Positions 24,697 through 33,016 of a stretch of DNA of 64,000 nucleotides are shown one piece after another. Positions within the stretch are counted from its first letter, which is position 1; every line of letters begins with the position of its first letter. The translations under genes and the position numbers were made by a program. The notes under the pieces are model-generated. The model did no database searches. It was not told the origin of the DNA and saw nothing but the letters and a program-made list of their open reading frames with translations. Origin of the DNA: Myxococcales bacterium (GTDB lineage: Bacteria; Myxococcota_A; Polyangia; Haliangiales; Haliangiaceae); the NCBI GenBank assembly GCA_016716835.1, contig JADJUW010000003.1:62001-126000 (forward strand), read 5' to 3'.

Positions 24697-25737
24697 TTAA
24701 GTGCTCGAGGAGCGGGCGTCGGCAAACCACGCGACGGTTTCGCTCATGCCCTCGGCCACGGTATGGCTGGGGTGGTATCCAAGTTCGCTCGTGATGCGAT
24801 CGATGGACGCCTGCGAATGCGGGATATCGCCCGGCCGCGCGGGCGCGTATTCGAGCTGCGCCTCGGCGATGTCTGAATCAACGCGCACGAGGCCGTCGCG
24901 GATCATTTCGAAGAGTTCTTTGACCGTGGTGCGTTCGTTGCAGCCAACGTTGTAGACGCGGTGCAAAGGCGCATCCCAATGATGGATGGCGGCCAAGATG
25001 TTCGCTTGCACGACATTGTCGATGTAGCAAAAATCGCGGCTGGCGGTGCCGTCGCCGTAGACTTGGCAGGTCTTGCCCGCCAGCAGCGTGTCGATCCACC
25101 GCGGCACCACGGCGGCGTAGGCCCCGTTTGGATCTTGGCGGCGACCAAAGACATTGAAGTAGCGCAGGCCGACGAGGTTGAGGCCATAGCACGACGAAAA
25201 GACGTCGGCGTAGATCTCATCGCACCGCTTGGTGGCGGCGTAGGGCGACAAGCACTTGCCAATGGTTTCCTCGCGCTTGGGCAAGTCTTCGTGATCGCCG
25301 TAGACCGAGCTTGAGCTGGCATAGACGATGCGCGTGATGCCCGCGTGGCGCGCGGCCTCAAGCAGGTTGAGAAAAGCCACGACGTTGTTGGCGTTAGATG
25401 GTAGGGGCTCTTCGATCGACCTCGGCACTGAACCGAGCGCGGCCTGATGCAAGATGATGTCGACGTCGCGCACGGCCCGCTTGGCAACCGCGGGATCACA
25501 GAGATCACCCTCGATGAATTTGAACTGGTATTTTTGATCGGGATTGATCGAGAGGACGTCGTCGAGATTTTTTTGATGGCCTGTGATGAAGTTATCGACG
25601 CCGACGACGCTCTGGCCAAGGTCGAGCAAGCGCTCCATCAGCGCGGAGCCGATAAAGCCCGCGACGCCGGTCACCAGCCAGCGCCGAGGTTCGTTGACCA
25701 ATTTCTCACAGAGTAAGTCGTAGCCACGCGCGCTCAT
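24697..25737 (-). CDS. NAD-dependent UDP-sugar epimerase (WbpP/TviC-like)
   Basis: Extended SDR, 346 residues. The Rossmann motif is TGVAGFIGSALMERLLDLGQ, followed by VVGVDNFITGHQKNLDDV, typical of UDP-GlcNAc/UDP-GalNAc 4-epimerases such as WbpP and of O-antigen enzymes. The catalytic Ser/Tyr/Lys appear as YASSSSVYGDHEDLP and SPYAATKRC. The C-terminal substrate-binding part (FGRRQDPNGAYAAVVPRWID) is also as in this family. It supplies an activated sugar (4-epimer or acid precursor) to the polysaccharide genes that follow. Convergent with the repeat protein, 147 bp apart. Distinction from GalE rests on the GHxxNLDDV signature. Confidence 0.87.
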   Translation of the reverse strand: MSARGYDLLCEKLVNEPRRWLVTGVAGFIGSALMERLLDLGQSVVGVDNFITGHQKNLDDVLSINPDQKYQFKFIEGDLCDPAVAKRAVRDVDIILHQAALGSVPRSIEEPLPSNANNVVAFLNLLEAARHAGITRIVYASSSSVYGDHEDLPKREETIGKCLSPYAATKRCDEIYADVFSSCYGLNLVGLRYFNVFGRRQDPNGAYAAVVPRWIDTLLAGKTCQVYGDGTASRDFCYIDNVVQANILAAIHHWDAPLHRVYNVGCNERTTVKELFEMIRDGLVRVDSDIAEAQLEYAPARPGDIPHSQASIDRITSELGYHPSHTVAEGMSETVAWFADARSSST

Positions 25738-25829
25738 AAGCCAACCTGCCTCGCATGGTCCGTGGAACGGCGACAGACGTCAACACGTGCCGGCTCAAAA
25801 CGCGTCGAATTGTCGCGGCTCGCGCCACG

Positions 25830-26288
25830 TCATGGGGCCTCCATAAGCACGACGCCAAGCATGCGTTCGCGCGGCAATTCGCGCACGAGGTCGCGTAACG
25901 CGCGGTCGTCACATCCAATCTCGGCGAGCACGAGGACGGCGTGCAAGGTGCCGGCGGCCGCACCGTGTTCGCCACGCGCCTGCAACCCTCCGAGGTCGCA
26001 CAGCAAATATTCCGCGGTGGCGGTTGCGGCCTGCGCGAGATCCAGCAGCGGGCTTTGTGCGCGCGCTTGCTCATCGCCGGCGCTGGTGGCTGCCCATGTT
26101 GCCGATGGCACCGCGGTTAACGCATAGAGGGCCGCGCCGAGATCTTGCATAAACGCGGCGAGCCTCGCGGGGCGTCGCGCCCGCGCCGCGCGGCGAGCCG
26201 CAGGCAACTCAATGATACCAACCGTAAGCGCGCCCGCGGCGACGATGCGGCGCGCCACCGACACCGCGCATTCCGAGACGGCCTCCAT
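25830..26288 (-). CDS. Putative polysaccharide tyrosine-kinase-like ATPase remnant (no P-loop)
   Basis: The 152 residues look like a truncated relative of CpsD/MinD-type ATPases: a strand GALTVGIIELP, then the Walker B-like strand YLLCDLGGL, and an end (AVLVLAEIGCDDRALRDLVR, ERMLGVVLMEAP) that parallels the sensor-strand region of BY-kinases (VVLVVR.g...r..l..a...l..GvvLn). A Walker A (GKTT-type) motif is absent. It starts 7 bp from the divergent GT4 gene, which leaves no space for separate promoters in between. This may be an accessory or regulatory protein of the polysaccharide cluster, or simply a misread frame; I favour a real, degenerate gene. Confidence 0.45.
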   Translation of the reverse strand: MEAVSECAVSVARRIVAAGALTVGIIELPAARRAARARRPARLAAFMQDLGAALYALTAVPSATWAATSAGDEQARAQSPLLDLAQAATATAEYLLCDLGGLQARGEHGAAAGTLHAVLVLAEIGCDDRALRDLVRELPRERMLGVVLMEAP

Positions 26289-26294
26289 GCCCGC

Positions 26295-27422
26295 ATGTTA
26301 CCATGGTGCGTGTTGTCGGTCGTGCATGTGCTGTCGTCGCTGGGCATGGGCGGGCAGGAAATGCTGGTGCTGCGGCTCGCGGCGGCGCAGCGTGCGCAGG
26401 GGTGGGACGTGCGCGTGGTGTCGCTGGCAACCGCGGCCCCGGCGCTAGCAGACGCGTTTGCCACGGCAGGCGTCCCGGTACATGTGGTAGCCAAGCAGGC
26501 TGGCCTTGACGTCGCGCTGCCGGTGCGGCTGGCGCGCTTGCTGCGCACGCTACGTCCAAAAATCGTGCACACACACAACCCGTTGCCACTCATCTATGCG
26601 GCGTGGCCGGCACGCCTGGCGGGGGCGCGCGTGATTCATACCAAGCACGGCAAGAATCCCGCGGTCGGGGCAAACTTGATCGCAAGGCGCACGGCGGCAG
26701 CGGCGGTGGAGGCGTTCGTCGCGGTGTCGGAGGGGACGGCGGCGCAGGCCCGGCTTGCGCGCGAGTGCGCAACCGGCAAGCTAACGACCATCGTCAATGG
26801 CATCGACGTGACGCGGTTTGTGCCCGATCCGGCGGCGCGCATGAAGTGGCGCGCGGCGTGGGGGCCGGTGGACGCCGCGGCCGATGTTTGTGTCGTGATT
26901 TCTGTCGGGCGGCTCGACGAGAACAAGCATCATGCGATGCTCTTGGCCGCCGTGGCGGCGTTGCCGGCTGAGGTGGCGGCGCGGGTGCGCGTGATGATCA
27001 TCGGTGAGGGCCCGTTGCATGACGCGCTCGCGGCGCAGGCTTTGGCGCTCGGCCTTGCGGACCGCGTGCGGCTGATGGGGCGACGCGATGACGTGGCCGA
27101 GCTGCTTGCGGCGGCCGATCTCTTCGCGCTGACGTCGCGCAGTGAGGGCTTGCCACTCGCGGTGGCCGAGGCCATGGCTTGCGGACTGCCGATTGTGGGC
27201 ACCGATGTCGGTGGTATGCGTGATGTCGTGGGCGACTGCGGGGCCTTGGTGACCTCCGAAGACGCGCCGGCGCTGACGGTGGAGCTGGCGCGCTTGATCG
27301 CGGGTGATGAGTTGCGCGCCACGCTTGGCGCCCTGGCGCGGGCGCGCGCGGTCGCGCAGTTTTCGCTCGCGACGATGGCGACGGAGTATGAGGCGTTATA
27401 CCGGGGCGCCCTAGCGCGCTGA
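26295..27422 (+). CDS. GT4 family glycosyltransferase
   Basis: The ATG at 26295 yields MLPWCVLSVVHVLSSLGMGG, the start of a GT-B fold (the longer open frame upstream overlaps the divergent gene). N domain: PKIVHTHNPLPLIYAAWPAR and VAVSEGTAAQARL; the C domain has VVISVGRLDENKHHAMLLAA, then IIGEGPLHDALAAQA, RVRLMGRRDDVAELLAAAD and the retaining-type acceptor loop SRSEGLPLAVAEAMACGLPI with the ExxxxxxxE pattern. It transfers a nucleotide-activated sugar to a polysaccharide intermediate at the cytoplasmic face of the membrane. Convergent overlap of 12 nt with the next gene. Confidence 0.9.
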   Translation: MLPWCVLSVVHVLSSLGMGGQEMLVLRLAAAQRAQGWDVRVVSLATAAPALADAFATAGVPVHVVAKQAGLDVALPVRLARLLRTLRPKIVHTHNPLPLIYAAWPARLAGARVIHTKHGKNPAVGANLIARRTAAAAVEAFVAVSEGTAAQARLARECATGKLTTIVNGIDVTRFVPDPAARMKWRAAWGPVDAAADVCVVISVGRLDENKHHAMLLAAVAALPAEVAARVRVMIIGEGPLHDALAAQALALGLADRVRLMGRRDDVAELLAAADLFALTSRSEGLPLAVAEAMACGLPIVGTDVGGMRDVVGDCGALVTSEDAPALTVELARLIAGDELRATLGALARARAVAQFSLATMATEYEALYRGALAR

Positions 27423-28412
27423 TCGCATGGGCCCGCGCCATAAGACAATGACCGAGATAATGAGCAACGAGGCCGCGAGCCATTCTGAGGCGCTGGGCGC
27501 ACCAGAAACGCCAAATGCGGCGAGTAGCGACGTCGCCACAATACCCGCCAAGATGCTGCCTGAGCGATTGAGCGGCACGCTGTAGCTGTGCTCTTGCGGC
27601 GCCAGCAACACCAGGCCGCCAAAAAAACCGGTGGCCTGCGACAGCACGCCCATGAGCAAGATGAGCCAGGCCTGCGGGTGGCGCCATAGCTCGGTAAAGC
27701 CGTCTTGCAACCGCGTTAGCGCGGCGGCGTCGATGCCAAGCACGGGCAAGGCCGCGAGGGCGGCGACGAGCAGCAGCGCCATCGGCGATGCGACGAGTTG
27801 TTCCTCGACGAAGTAGCGCATGCGCTCGCGCTGCGTCACCTGCTTGCCGGCTCGGCTCATGATGAGCAGGCGGATAAGATATGCGCCGAGGTAGCACGCG
27901 ATGTCGAGCGCGGCGAGCCACGGCAGATTGGCCTTCGCCTGCCCAGAAAGCCCAAGCACCGCAACTAGGCCCAGCGCCAGCGCTACCCACGAATACCACC
28001 ACACCTTGCGTCCGGTGATCGCATCGACGAGCGGCGCCAGCAGCAGCACGCCGCCGCGCATGAGCAGGCTCATCAGCGAGATATTGACGCCGACAAACGC
28101 GTACGACAGCGTGGTGGTCACGATGATCGCGGCGGTGGCGGTGCCGGCAAGGAGCGTGGTGCGGCTCGGCATCGGCACATCACGGCCAAGGAGGCGACGC
28201 GTGCTCGCGAAGCGCCAATAGCCGCCGAACGAAAAAACCGCGAGCATCGACAGCACGGAGGCCATGAGGCTCAGCGGCAACAGGGCAAGCCCCGAGACCA
28301 CGGGCCCGGAGAAAGCACCCGACGACATGGCCTTGGTGAGCGCGGCATATGGCACGTAGGCGGCAAAATAGCCCAAGGCAAACAACCACAGCCGCATCGA
28401 GGTTTCGGGCAT
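27411..28412 (-). CDS. DMT/EamA-like integral membrane protein
   Basis: The 333 residues contain about ten hydrophobic segments (LWLFALGYFAAYVPYAAL, VVSGLALLPLSLMASVLSML and others) with a duplicated 5+5 arrangement resembling the DMT superfamily. There is no ABC or flippase motif. In its context, 9 bp downstream of the deacetylase-methyltransferase gene on the same strand and beside glycosyltransferases, a role in sugar nucleotide or lipid-linked intermediate transport is plausible but not shown. It overlaps the GT4 gene by 12 nt at the 3' ends. Confidence 0.7.
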   Translation of the reverse strand: MPETSMRLWLFALGYFAAYVPYAALTKAMSSGAFSGPVVSGLALLPLSLMASVLSMLAVFSFGGYWRFASTRRLLGRDVPMPSRTTLLAGTATAAIIVTTTLSYAFVGVNISLMSLLMRGGVLLLAPLVDAITGRKVWWYSWVALALGLVAVLGLSGQAKANLPWLAALDIACYLGAYLIRLLIMSRAGKQVTQRERMRYFVEEQLVASPMALLLVAALAALPVLGIDAAALTRLQDGFTELWRHPQAWLILLMGVLSQATGFFGGLVLLAPQEHSYSVPLNRSGSILAGIVATSLLAAFGVSGAPSASEWLAASLLIISVIVLWRGPMRSAR

Positions 28413-28420
28413 GGTGAGCG

Positions 28421-30145
28421 CTAACGCTTAACGTGCCACATGACGTTCCACGTGACGTCTTGATAGCGAAAGGTGTTGCGTTGCACCGGCTGGCGCGTCG
28501 CCGCAAAACGCGCGAGGTCGTCGGCGAGGACGCGCTCGGCGCCGTCAAAGTAAGTGATGAGCCAACCACGCGTCGCCAGCGCATCGAGGCGGGCCAGCGT
28601 CGCGGCGAGGTCTTTAATATAGTAGAGGACCTCGCAGGCGACGACGACGTCGAAGCGGCCCCCCTCCCAGCGTTCGTCGGTGACCAGCCCGGTTTCGAAT
28701 GCCGCGCCCGGCACGCGTGCTTGCGCGCGGGCGATCGCGGTGGCGGAAATATCGAGGCCGGTGACCTGGCGCGCGAGCTGGGCCAGGTGCTCGGTTTGGT
28801 GGCCTTCGCCGCAGCCAAGCTCGAGCAAGGTGTCGATATCGCCAAACTGCTCGCGCAGGATCTTGTTGGTGGCGGCGAAGCGAAATTGCTCCTTGGCACT
28901 CGCCATATGCCAAGGATCGGCGACGCGGTAGGCAAAGTCGATGCGCTTGTGCGCGTCGCGGCGCGCGATGCCTTTCATGGTGCGGCGAATCCATTGTTCG
29001 CGCAGGGCCGCGCGAAGCGTCGACGCCTCGGGGGGCGCGTCCGGGTGGTTTGGTGCGGCCGTGGGCGTCGACCCTGGCGGCGGCAGGCCTGCGCCTGCTG
29101 GCGCCAGCTGCGCGCGATACGACAACCACGGCACGGCGAGCTGACCGCGAAACTCATCAAGCGATAGCTGACGATCGAGCGCGTAGCGCGGCAGATCCAG
29201 CCAGTCGCGGCGCCGTCGCAACGACATGCCATTCGCGTTGGCAAAGCCCAGCGTATAGCCCGCATCGCGCACCGCTTGGTGCAGCGTGCGGTCGCTGGCG
29301 ACGCTGCGGCCGGTAGGATAGGCAATGGCGAGGGTGGGGCGCCCAAGTTCTTCTTCGAGGCGCCGCTTGCTGTGGCGCAGCTCGGTGGCGACTTCGCCAA
29401 GCGCAATCTGCTGCAGCACGCGATGGGTGACGCCATGCGAGGCAATGTCCATGCCGGCGTCGCGCAGCGCGCGCAGATCGTCCCACGTCATGATGAGCTC
29501 ATCGGCGAGCCGCCGCTCGAGCTCGGGCGTCCAGTCGATTTGCAGCGCGGCGGCGAGCTCACGCATAAAACGCGGCAGGTCGAGATTAGCGCTGTCCTTG
29601 ACTAGGCGCAGCAGCGCGTGGCGGCCGGTCTCATTGGCGATGAAGCGACGCGCCGTGGGGTAGGTCATCGCAAACGCCGTGCCTTGGCGTTCGCGTAGCA
29701 TCCAGGCGATTTGTTCCCACCAAAACAGGCGCCGGTCGTCGATGTACCCAGTTGGCACAAAAAACGTCGCCGGCAGCTGATGCCGCGCCAACACGGGCAA
29801 GGCGCGGGTCAGGCACGACTTGTAGCCATCATCAAACGTGATGAGCAGCGCGTTGGCGGGTAGCGCGCCCTCGCCGCGCGCCGCTCGCGCCAAATCGGCC
29901 AGCCGCACGACCGAGAAGTTAGCCGCGACCCACGCCATCTGGCTATCAAACATGTCGGTGGTAGCGTCGGCGACGTCTGGATCAAAGCGATAGTCGGCGT
30001 CCGGCTGTTCGACGTGGTGATAGGTGAGGACCGTCAGCGGCGACCACGGCAGTTTCGACCACGGTAGGCGTTCGCGCGCGTCCATGAGCGACTGCGCGAT
30101 CGGCCGCTGCCCCATAAGCGTCGACAGCGCCGCGCGAATTCGCAT
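28421..30145 (-). CDS. NodB-like polysaccharide deacetylase fused to NodS-like methyltransferase
   Basis: Residues 1-345 form a polysaccharide deacetylase: TYHHV (41-45), the metal/catalytic motif TFDDGY (103-108) and SHGVTH (236-241). After a Pro-rich linker (PPPGSTPTAAPNHPDAPPEA) residues 400-574 form a class I methyltransferase: DPWHMASAKEQFRFAATNKI, the SAM motif LLELGCGEGHQTEHL (440-454), LDISATAIARAQ and FDVVVACEVLYYIKDL. The second part resembles NodS, an N-methyltransferase that acts on the amine released by NodB in rhizobial Nod factors. The fusion suggests deacetylation followed by N-methylation of an amino sugar in the polysaccharide. Unlike many deacetylases there is no signal peptide, so it likely acts in the cytoplasm on a lipid-linked or nucleotide intermediate. 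It is 9 bp upstream of the DMT-like gene. Confidence 0.88.
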   Translation of the reverse strand: MRIRAALSTLMGQRPIAQSLMDARERLPWSKLPWSPLTVLTYHHVEQPDADYRFDPDVADATTDMFDSQMAWVAANFSVVRLADLARAARGEGALPANALLITFDDGYKSCLTRALPVLARHQLPATFFVPTGYIDDRRLFWWEQIAWMLRERQGTAFAMTYPTARRFIANETGRHALLRLVKDSANLDLPRFMRELAAALQIDWTPELERRLADELIMTWDDLRALRDAGMDIASHGVTHRVLQQIALGEVATELRHSKRRLEEELGRPTLAIAYPTGRSVASDRTLHQAVRDAGYTLGFANANGMSLRRRRDWLDLPRYALDRQLSLDEFRGQLAVPWLSYRAQLAPAGAGLPPPGSTPTAAPNHPDAPPEASTLRAALREQWIRRTMKGIARRDAHKRIDFAYRVADPWHMASAKEQFRFAATNKILREQFGDIDTLLELGCGEGHQTEHLAQLARQVTGLDISATAIARAQARVPGAAFETGLVTDERWEGGRFDVVVACEVLYYIKDLAATLARLDALATRGWLITYFDGAERVLADDLARFAATRQPVQRNTFRYQDVTWNVMWHVKR

Positions 30146-30277
30146 CGCCTCATTCTACGGCATTTGCGCGGTTTTTCCTATGGCGGTGTGGAAGTGATCC
30201 CGCGCAAGCGCGTCGCGCGACGTGGGCACACTCCGCTGGCCCGCCGCGGCGCCGGCACGTCGGACGCGCGCGACAAG

Positions 30278-30856
30278 CTAATAGGTACACCCTTCGATGC
30301 CATTGTTGCAGGGCCGACACTCGCCTTTGATCAAGTCCTCGTCAAACTCGAATTCGATCGTGGCTTCAAGCTGCCCGGCCGGCGAGACCGCCGCCAGTTC
30401 CACGGCGCCCACAATGTCAAACGCGCGGTACGTTACGGGCGCGCCATCATAGAAGGTCTCACCTTCCTGCACTGCAAACGCGTAAATGGTTGTGGAGGCG
30501 GCGGCATCAACTGACCAGATCTCTTCGCAATACGCGCGAATGTCCGAATTGCAGAGCGTCACGGAAGCGTACCCAAGCGGGTAAGAAAAGACGCCAGGCT
30601 TCCAGCCTGAACGAAACCTGTACATTAGGTCGAGCGGTGCACCATCGGCGCGAATGTAGTAGGTCATCGATTGATGGTCTGTGTCGTCACCGTCAGCCCA
30701 ATAGCCGACCTCTGATTCAAACGAACTCGACACCCCGTCGACTAATTGACTGCCGGCGGCGGGGTTTGCGGTTCGAATGATTTCAAATTCGCATTCTTTG
30801 CCGCACCCGGCTATCCCGTGGAATAACAGCAACCCTGCTACGATGCGGCTAGCCAT
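30278..30856 (-). CDS. Putative lipoprotein
   Basis: A lipoprotein signal (IVAGLLLFHGIAGC, Cys at about 18) introduces a 190-residue protein with several further Cys (CEFEII, CNSDI, CEEIWS, CRPCNN), Glu/Asp-rich and strand-rich (ADGAPLDLMYRFRSGWKPGV ... QLEATIEFEFDED), ending GIEGCTY. It resembles other lipoproteins in the window only in layout. It lies between the deacetylase and GT2 genes on the same strand; its base composition is lower in GC than theirs. Function unknown, envelope location expected. Confidence 0.7.
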   Translation of the reverse strand: MASRIVAGLLLFHGIAGCGKECEFEIIRTANPAAGSQLVDGVSSSFESEVGYWADGDDTDHQSMTYYIRADGAPLDLMYRFRSGWKPGVFSYPLGYASVTLCNSDIRAYCEEIWSVDAAASTTIYAFAVQEGETFYDGAPVTYRAFDIVGAVELAAVSPAGQLEATIEFEFDEDLIKGECRPCNNGIEGCTY

Positions 30857-30954
30857 GTTAGCAGGCTAGCTGAAACACCTGGCGGTGTGCGGTACTTGCC
30901 ACGCCTTGCCAACGATTGCCAGGCCCCGTTGGCGGGCGCTTGAGACGATCACTG

Positions 30955-31875
30955 TTAAGGCGCGCGCTTGGGAATGACCTTGCGCACCGCAGCCTTCGCC
31001 ACCGCGGCGCCAGCGCGCAGGGCGAACGCGACGTCGCGCGGACGCCGCGTGTGATACAAGCTCCACGCCCAGTGCTCGGCGGCGGTGCGCACCTCGCCAC
31101 CACCCGCGAGGCCTCGCGCAAAACGGGCGCGGGCGCGGGCGAGCGCACAGTGGCGCACGGCGGCAGGTAGCTCGTCGCGATACTCATCAAAAAAACGTTC
31201 CATGACGAATAAGTAATCCTTGTACGTGCCGGCCACCGCGTTGAGCCCATCTTCGAGGCCCCGCGCGGCGACGGTGAGCGGCGCCTCGATTACGCCGATT
31301 GGATAGAGGCGCGCGACGCGCAGCATGTAGTCGATGTCTTCGGCCGTGCGCAGCTGAGAATCAAAACCGCCGAGCTCTTCGTAGACGCAACGCCGCATCG
31401 CCACCGACGACGGCACCATCGCCGGATGCTGTGCGATGGTGTGCAGCGCAAACCCATCGCTGGGAATGGTATCTCGTCGCCGCAGCGTGTCCTGCGCACC
31501 GTTAATGTTGCGGCGCAAGACGTCGGTGACGACCATGCCGAGCTCGGGGTGGTCGGTGAGCTTGTCGACCTGCGCCGCGGTCTTCTCGGGCAACCAAAGA
31601 TCATCGGAATCCAAGAACGTCAGCACGCTGCCGGAGGCCTCGCCAAGCCCTCGATTGCGCGCCGCCGACACTCCCGCATTGGCCTGATGAACGTAGCGCA
31701 CGCCCGGAAACTCGCGCGCGACGACGGCACGCGTGTCATCGGTTGAGCCATCGTCGACCACGATGGTCTCGATGAGCTCGTGGGGATAGGTCTGCGCCGC
31801 CACTGAGGCCAGCGCGCGTCGCAATAACCCGGCGCGGTTGAAGCTGGGGATGATGACGCTCACCAGTGGCCGCAT
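30955..31875 (-). CDS. GT2 family glycosyltransferase
   Basis: The 306-residue GT-A enzyme starts VSVIIPSFNRAGLLRRALAS, continues IETIVVDDGSTDDTRAVV (nucleotide-binding DDGS), then the DxD-like LDSDDLW (metal), and the acceptor region with GGFDSQLRTAEDIDYMLR (the ED..D motif). These are all GT2 hallmarks for inverting transfer. There is no membrane segment; soluble or peripheral. It may elongate the polysaccharide repeat unit. It is divergent from the deacetylase at 31935 with about 60 bp between. Confidence 0.9.
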   Translation of the reverse strand: MRPLVSVIIPSFNRAGLLRRALASVAAQTYPHELIETIVVDDGSTDDTRAVVAREFPGVRYVHQANAGVSAARNRGLGEASGSVLTFLDSDDLWLPEKTAAQVDKLTDHPELGMVVTDVLRRNINGAQDTLRRRDTIPSDGFALHTIAQHPAMVPSSVAMRRCVYEELGGFDSQLRTAEDIDYMLRVARLYPIGVIEAPLTVAARGLEDGLNAVAGTYKDYLFVMERFFDEYRDELPAAVRHCALARARARFARGLAGGGEVRTAAEHWAWSLYHTRRPRDVAFALRAGAAVAKAAVRKVIPKRAP

Positions 31876-31934
31876 GCGCCAATTCTACGCCAGCGGCGTG
31901 CCCTGGGCGCGTAAACTGCACTACAATTAGCGCC

Positions 31935-33008
31935 GTGTCGGGATTGCGCAGCGCCGTCAAAACCAGGCTGGTGCGTCGCGCCTACCGCAGCGGCATGCTC
32001 GATCTTTGGCATCGCCGCCGCAATCGCCAGGCGCTGACCGTGATCATGTATCACCGGATCATCGACCCGGGTGATGTGCGGTGGCTGCGCTGCGATCCGG
32101 AATATTCGCTTTCCACGGAGCTCTTCGAGCAGACGCTCATTTTTTTTCGCCGCCACTATAATCTGGTGACGCTCGATGACATCGCGCGCGCCCGCGCCCG
32201 GCCAGGTAGCCTGCCCGAGGTGCCTCTGCTCATCACGTTCGACGATGGCTGGGCCGATACCGCTGACTTCGCGGCGCCGCTGCTTTCCAAGTATCGCTGC
32301 CCATCGCTGTTGTTTGTCGCCACCGATGTGGTGGGGCGACCGGATGCATTTTGGCAGGAGCAAATGGTCGGCGCGTGGCGAAGCGGACGCCTGGGCGCCG
32401 AGCGGCTGGCACAGGTGTGGGATGAACTCGGTGAGCCGGTGCACGCCGCGCAGGCGAGACGCCACGCTGCCGCGCGTGCCGACCTCGAGCCTCTGCGCGC
32501 CGTCATCTCGCATTTGGAGCGCCAGCCAAGCGATCGCCGGCAGGCGGTGCTCGCGCGCCTCTATGCCGTGCTCGCCGATCCGACGCCGCAGATGATTACG
32601 CAGGCCAAGTTGGCGGAGCTGCCAGGGCAGGGCATGGCGCTCGGCGGCCACGGCCACAGCCACACGCCGCTAACCGACGTCGCCAATCCAGGCGGTGAGC
32701 TCAATGAATCGCGGCAGCGTCTATTTCGTGTAACCGGCCAGTACCCGCGCGCGATGTCGTTTCCCCACGGCGCGCACACCGAAGCCCTGGTAGAGCAAGC
32801 ACACGACCTCGGCTTCGAGCTGCTCTTCACCAGCCGGCGCAAGCTCAACAACGCGGGCGATCTGGCGGCGGGCGTGCTCGGTCGCGCCGGGTTCACCGCG
32901 GAGACCATTTGCGATGATCGCGGCCAGTATTGCCCCGATCGGCTAGCCTGGTTTTTGTTTCGCATTGAGCAGCCGCGCGCCAACGTGTTGCCCAAGTTTT
33001 CGCGGTAA
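31935..33008 (+). CDS. Polysaccharide deacetylase family protein
   Basis: The GTG start at 31935 gives 357 residues (the open frame begins 69 bp earlier without support). Deacetylase motifs are visible: MYHRIID, the TFDDGWADTADFAAPLLS metal/catalytic segment and the GGHGHSHTPLTDV (His motif) region; the Arg/Pro segment QYPRAMSFPHGAHTEALVEQ follows. It lies 8 bp upstream of the O-antigen-ligase-like gene and likely belongs to the same polysaccharide unit. There is no evident signal peptide. It may deacetylate a GlcNAc-type sugar, possibly the same one as the NodB-NodS fusion. Confidence 0.85.
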   Translation: MSGLRSAVKTRLVRRAYRSGMLDLWHRRRNRQALTVIMYHRIIDPGDVRWLRCDPEYSLSTELFEQTLIFFRRHYNLVTLDDIARARARPGSLPEVPLLITFDDGWADTADFAAPLLSKYRCPSLLFVATDVVGRPDAFWQEQMVGAWRSGRLGAERLAQVWDELGEPVHAAQARRHAAARADLEPLRAVISHLERQPSDRRQAVLARLYAVLADPTPQMITQAKLAELPGQGMALGGHGHSHTPLTDVANPGGELNESRQRLFRVTGQYPRAMSFPHGAHTEALVEQAHDLGFELLFTSRRKLNNAGDLAAGVLGRAGFTAETICDDRGQYCPDRLAWFLFRIEQPRANVLPKFSR

Positions 33009-33016
33009 CGTGGTGT

